A stretch of 64,000 bases of DNA from assembly GCF_003007675.1 (NCBI RefSeq), contig NZ_PXNP01000083.1, positions 23,477 through 87,476 of the forward strand, given 5' to 3'. How positions within the stretch are numbered: position 1 is the first letter of the stretch; the number at the start of each line of letters is the position of its first letter. The stretch is from Marinobacter fuscus (lineage in GTDB: Bacteria; Pseudomonadota; Gammaproteobacteria; Pseudomonadales; Oleiphilaceae). Made by a program: the position numbers and the translations under genes. Positions 62,776-64,000 of this stretch are shown here, in pieces. Below the pieces are notes generated by a model that had not been told where the DNA came from, made no database searches, and worked only from the letters and a program-made list of their open reading frames with translations.

Positions 62776-63045
62776 ATGCGGAAAAAAATACGACAAGTGG
62801 GTCTGGCGGTTGCCTGGCATCATGCCCGAGCAGTGGACGCAGATTATACCGCGCAGGCTGGGAGCGTGGCAGGTCTTCTGGGCAGAAAACAGATAGCAAA
62901 ATACCACCACATGGCCTTCGCGGAGTTCGGCATTTCACCAGACTCCTATGGCGGCACCTGGTTCGGCGCCATACCCGACAGTTGGGAGTTGGAAATGTAT
63001 GGAAAGCTGTATTGCCACGACTGCGACCCGGTGGATTCGAAATGA
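62776..63045 (+). CDS. Small protein, possible toxin-like fragment
   Basis: An 89 aa protein that I do not recognise. Notable residues are VAWHHARAVDADY near the start, YHHMAFAEFGISPDSY and a C-terminal YCHDCDP. AGGAG lies two bases before the ATG. The stop overlaps the next gene (ATGA). His-rich HH motifs and the pairing with a lipoprotein recall small effector/immunity pairs, but this is a guess. Confidence 0.5.
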   Translation: MRKKIRQVGLAVAWHHARAVDADYTAQAGSVAGLLGRKQIAKYHHMAFAEFGISPDSYGGTWFGAIPDSWELEMYGKLYCHDCDPVDSK

Positions 63046-63665
63046 AAATAGCCACATTTCTTCTCGTTGGCGCGATCATTTTGACGGGGTGCAGCTCTTC
63101 CACAAATAGTGTAAGTGCTGGTACCGGTAGATTCTTGTGCATACCCGAGAGCCATGCTGTAACAATACCCCTATCAGGAGGCTCTGACTCAGGCTTCGAT
63201 CCAGAGGGGGGCGGCTATGGAACGAGTATTTTGATTCAGGCAGAAGAGGTGGCCCGTTTGATTCCGGGGTTTAAGGCCGAAATTGGTGTTGGTTCAAACG
63301 TCCGGTATCAGTCCCTATATGTCATGCTGTCGCCACGCTCCGAAGTAGAACGAGATCCGCTGATAGTCCCGGCGGGGCAAACTCTGGAGGAATCAGAATC
63401 CCTTGCCAGGGTGGAGTCTGATGCTTTTAATTGGCCGGTCGTCGAGCAAACTGAAGCGGGTCCGATCCATTGGGGTAGTTGCGCTGACCGCTTTACCCGG
63501 CCGGAGTCCTTTACTTGTATGCGAGATTTGCTTATAGACGATCTGGCGATGACCTACCCGATTCACCAGCAGAATCTCCACTTATATCCGGAGATTGACT
63601 CCATGCTGATGGACAAAGTCAAAGATTGGCGTTGCCCGTCGGGGAAAATACCCATTGAGCACTAA
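63042..63665 (+). CDS. Putative lipoprotein
   Basis: A 207 aa protein with a lipoprotein signal (MKIATFLLVGAIILTGC; lipobox LTGC with Cys17). The mature part contains six or so cysteines (CIPESH, WGSCADRF, FTCMRD, WRCPSG) and no known domain. It is coupled to the upstream small gene. It may protect against the upstream product if that is a toxin; unproven. Confidence 0.65.
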   Translation: MKIATFLLVGAIILTGCSSSTNSVSAGTGRFLCIPESHAVTIPLSGGSDSGFDPEGGGYGTSILIQAEEVARLIPGFKAEIGVGSNVRYQSLYVMLSPRSEVERDPLIVPAGQTLEESESLARVESDAFNWPVVEQTEAGPIHWGSCADRFTRPESFTCMRDLLIDDLAMTYPIHQQNLHLYPEIDSMLMDKVKDWRCPSGKIPIEH

Positions 63666-63676
63666 CAAAGGCAACA

Positions 63677-63702
63677 GGCTAAGCTGTGCCTGTCCATGAT
63701 CA
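63677..63702. repeat. 26 bp dispersed repeat, copy 3
   Basis: GGCTAAGCTGTGCCTGTCCA then TGATCA; one base differs from copy 1 at 61812. It is 11 bp after the lipoprotein stop. Confidence 0.7.
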
Positions 63703-63716
63703 CATCGCGGGCAAAA

Positions 63717-63743
63717 GGGGTCTGACCCTCGCGGTCTGACCCC
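63717..63743. repeat. REP-like repeat, variant
   Basis: Starts GGGGTCTGACCC, centre TCGCG, ends GGTCTGACCCC. Matches the copy at 60902-60925 closely, so two subtypes of the family occur in the window. Confidence 0.75.
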
Positions 63744-63774
63744 ACAAGGCACCCGCGTTAAACCTTGGAGAAAT

Positions 63775-63801
63775 GGGGTCTGACAGCGAGTGTCAGACCC
63801 C
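63775..63801. repeat. REP-like palindrome
   Basis: Third perfect copy of the GGGGTCTGACA-GCGAG-TGTCAGACCCC element; 32 bp after the variant copy. The pair lies just downstream of the DUF4351 gene end. Confidence 0.85.
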
Positions 63802-63835
63802 GTCGAAAGCGAATGTGCTGCATTCCGCGCTTCGT

Positions 63836-64000
63836 TCAGCCCCTTAGAGCAAGCAACGCTTCCAGCGTGTCTTCCGACAGAATTGCGGTGACCCAGATCT
63901 CCAACTGCTCGTTAGTAGCTGTAGATATGCGCTCGTCCGCCCAAAGCGGGATCGGGCCAAATTTGAGCTGAACCTGCTTTCTCAACATTCCTTCCATGCC
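63836..64000 (-). CDS. DUF4351 domain protein (C-terminal end only; Rpn-type nuclease family)
   Basis: The last 54 codons of a minus-strand gene that enters from the right. The text MLRKQVQLKFGPIPLWADER, then NEQLEIWVTAILSEDTLEALL matches the DUF4351 domain that ends many Rpn/YhgA-like proteins (putative recombination-promoting nucleases). The start is outside the window. Confidence 0.75.
   Translation of the reverse strand, partial: GMEGMLRKQVQLKFGPIPLWADERISTATNEQLEIWVTAILSEDTLEALLALRG

Noticed and set aside
61405..63760. Integron attC sites
   Set aside because: Core-like GTTAAAC and TAACAAA motifs occur, but no complete R''/L''/L'/R' set can be drawn and there is no integrase.
1..64000. 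tRNA, rRNA, CRISPR arrays, complete insertion sequences and prophage genes
   Set aside because: I found no cloverleaf, rRNA core, regular repeat-spacer array, transposase or phage structural gene by reading both strands. Small ncRNAs cannot be excluded without a covariance-model search.

Overview
The window reads as a gammaproteobacterial chromosome of roughly 57-60% GC, most like Marinobacter or a close relative. The reasons are the Pseudomonas-style polar-flagellar regulators (FleQ, FleS/FleR, FlhF, FlhG/FleN), the cheYZA-cheB-motCD-parA-cheW order, lexA-sulA linkage, the System I cytochrome c maturation operon beside the chemotaxis genes, and the HsbR/HsbA-type switch. The genus is an inference; no rRNA is present to confirm it.

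Layout. (1) 1-5893, minus: ccmABCDEFGH, haem export and attachment to c-type cytochromes, cut by the window edge in ccmH. (2) 6032-7734, plus: a second FliK-like gene coupled to a short FlhB-C-like gene. (3) 7720-25398, minus: flhA-flhF-flhG-fliA-cheY-cheZ-cheA-cheB-motC-motD-parA-cheW2-cheW-DUF2802, continuing into an unusual coupled pair: a methyltransferase-like/GspE-like ATPase fusion and an orphan MoxR-type AAA+ ATPase. (4) 25626-27523, plus: upp-uraA (uracil salvage) wedged between flhA and flhB. (5) 27577-34410, minus: fliK and fliLMNOPQR-flhB. (6) 34508-36922, minus: an STAS / response-regulator phosphatase-kinase / Hpt partner-switch module. (7) 37045-42879, minus: fliEFGHIJ. (8) 43152-47950, minus: fleR, fleS, fleQ and a FliT-like gene. 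(9) 48026-59702: DUF1329 protein, small conserved proteins, lexA-sulA, an amidoligase/class-I-GATase pair, a SIMPL protein, and tamA-tamB. (10) 59858-64000: a pore-less voltage-sensor-like protein, a glutaredoxin-like protein, then an accessory zone of repeated palindromes and short modules (RelE/HTH toxin-antitoxin, a small ORF plus lipoprotein, the end of a DUF4351 gene).

How it works together. FleQ with RpoN should drive the first flagellar operons; I find good -24/-12 elements (GG-N10-GC) in front of flhA, fliL, fliK, fliE, fleS and probably cheW. FlhF/FlhG set pole and number, FliA drives late genes, Che proteins steer the motor, and the STAS/HsbR-like/Hpt module probably ties flagellar output to a phosphorelay.

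Most unusual points: the methyltransferase-like/GspE fusion with its MoxR partner and no pilus genes; three FliM-like (CheY-docking-like) peptides in the CheA linker; the amidoligase-GATase pair; the voltage-sensor-only protein; and the repeat-delimited accessory modules at the right end. All gene functions are read from sequence motifs and family knowledge; no database search was possible.
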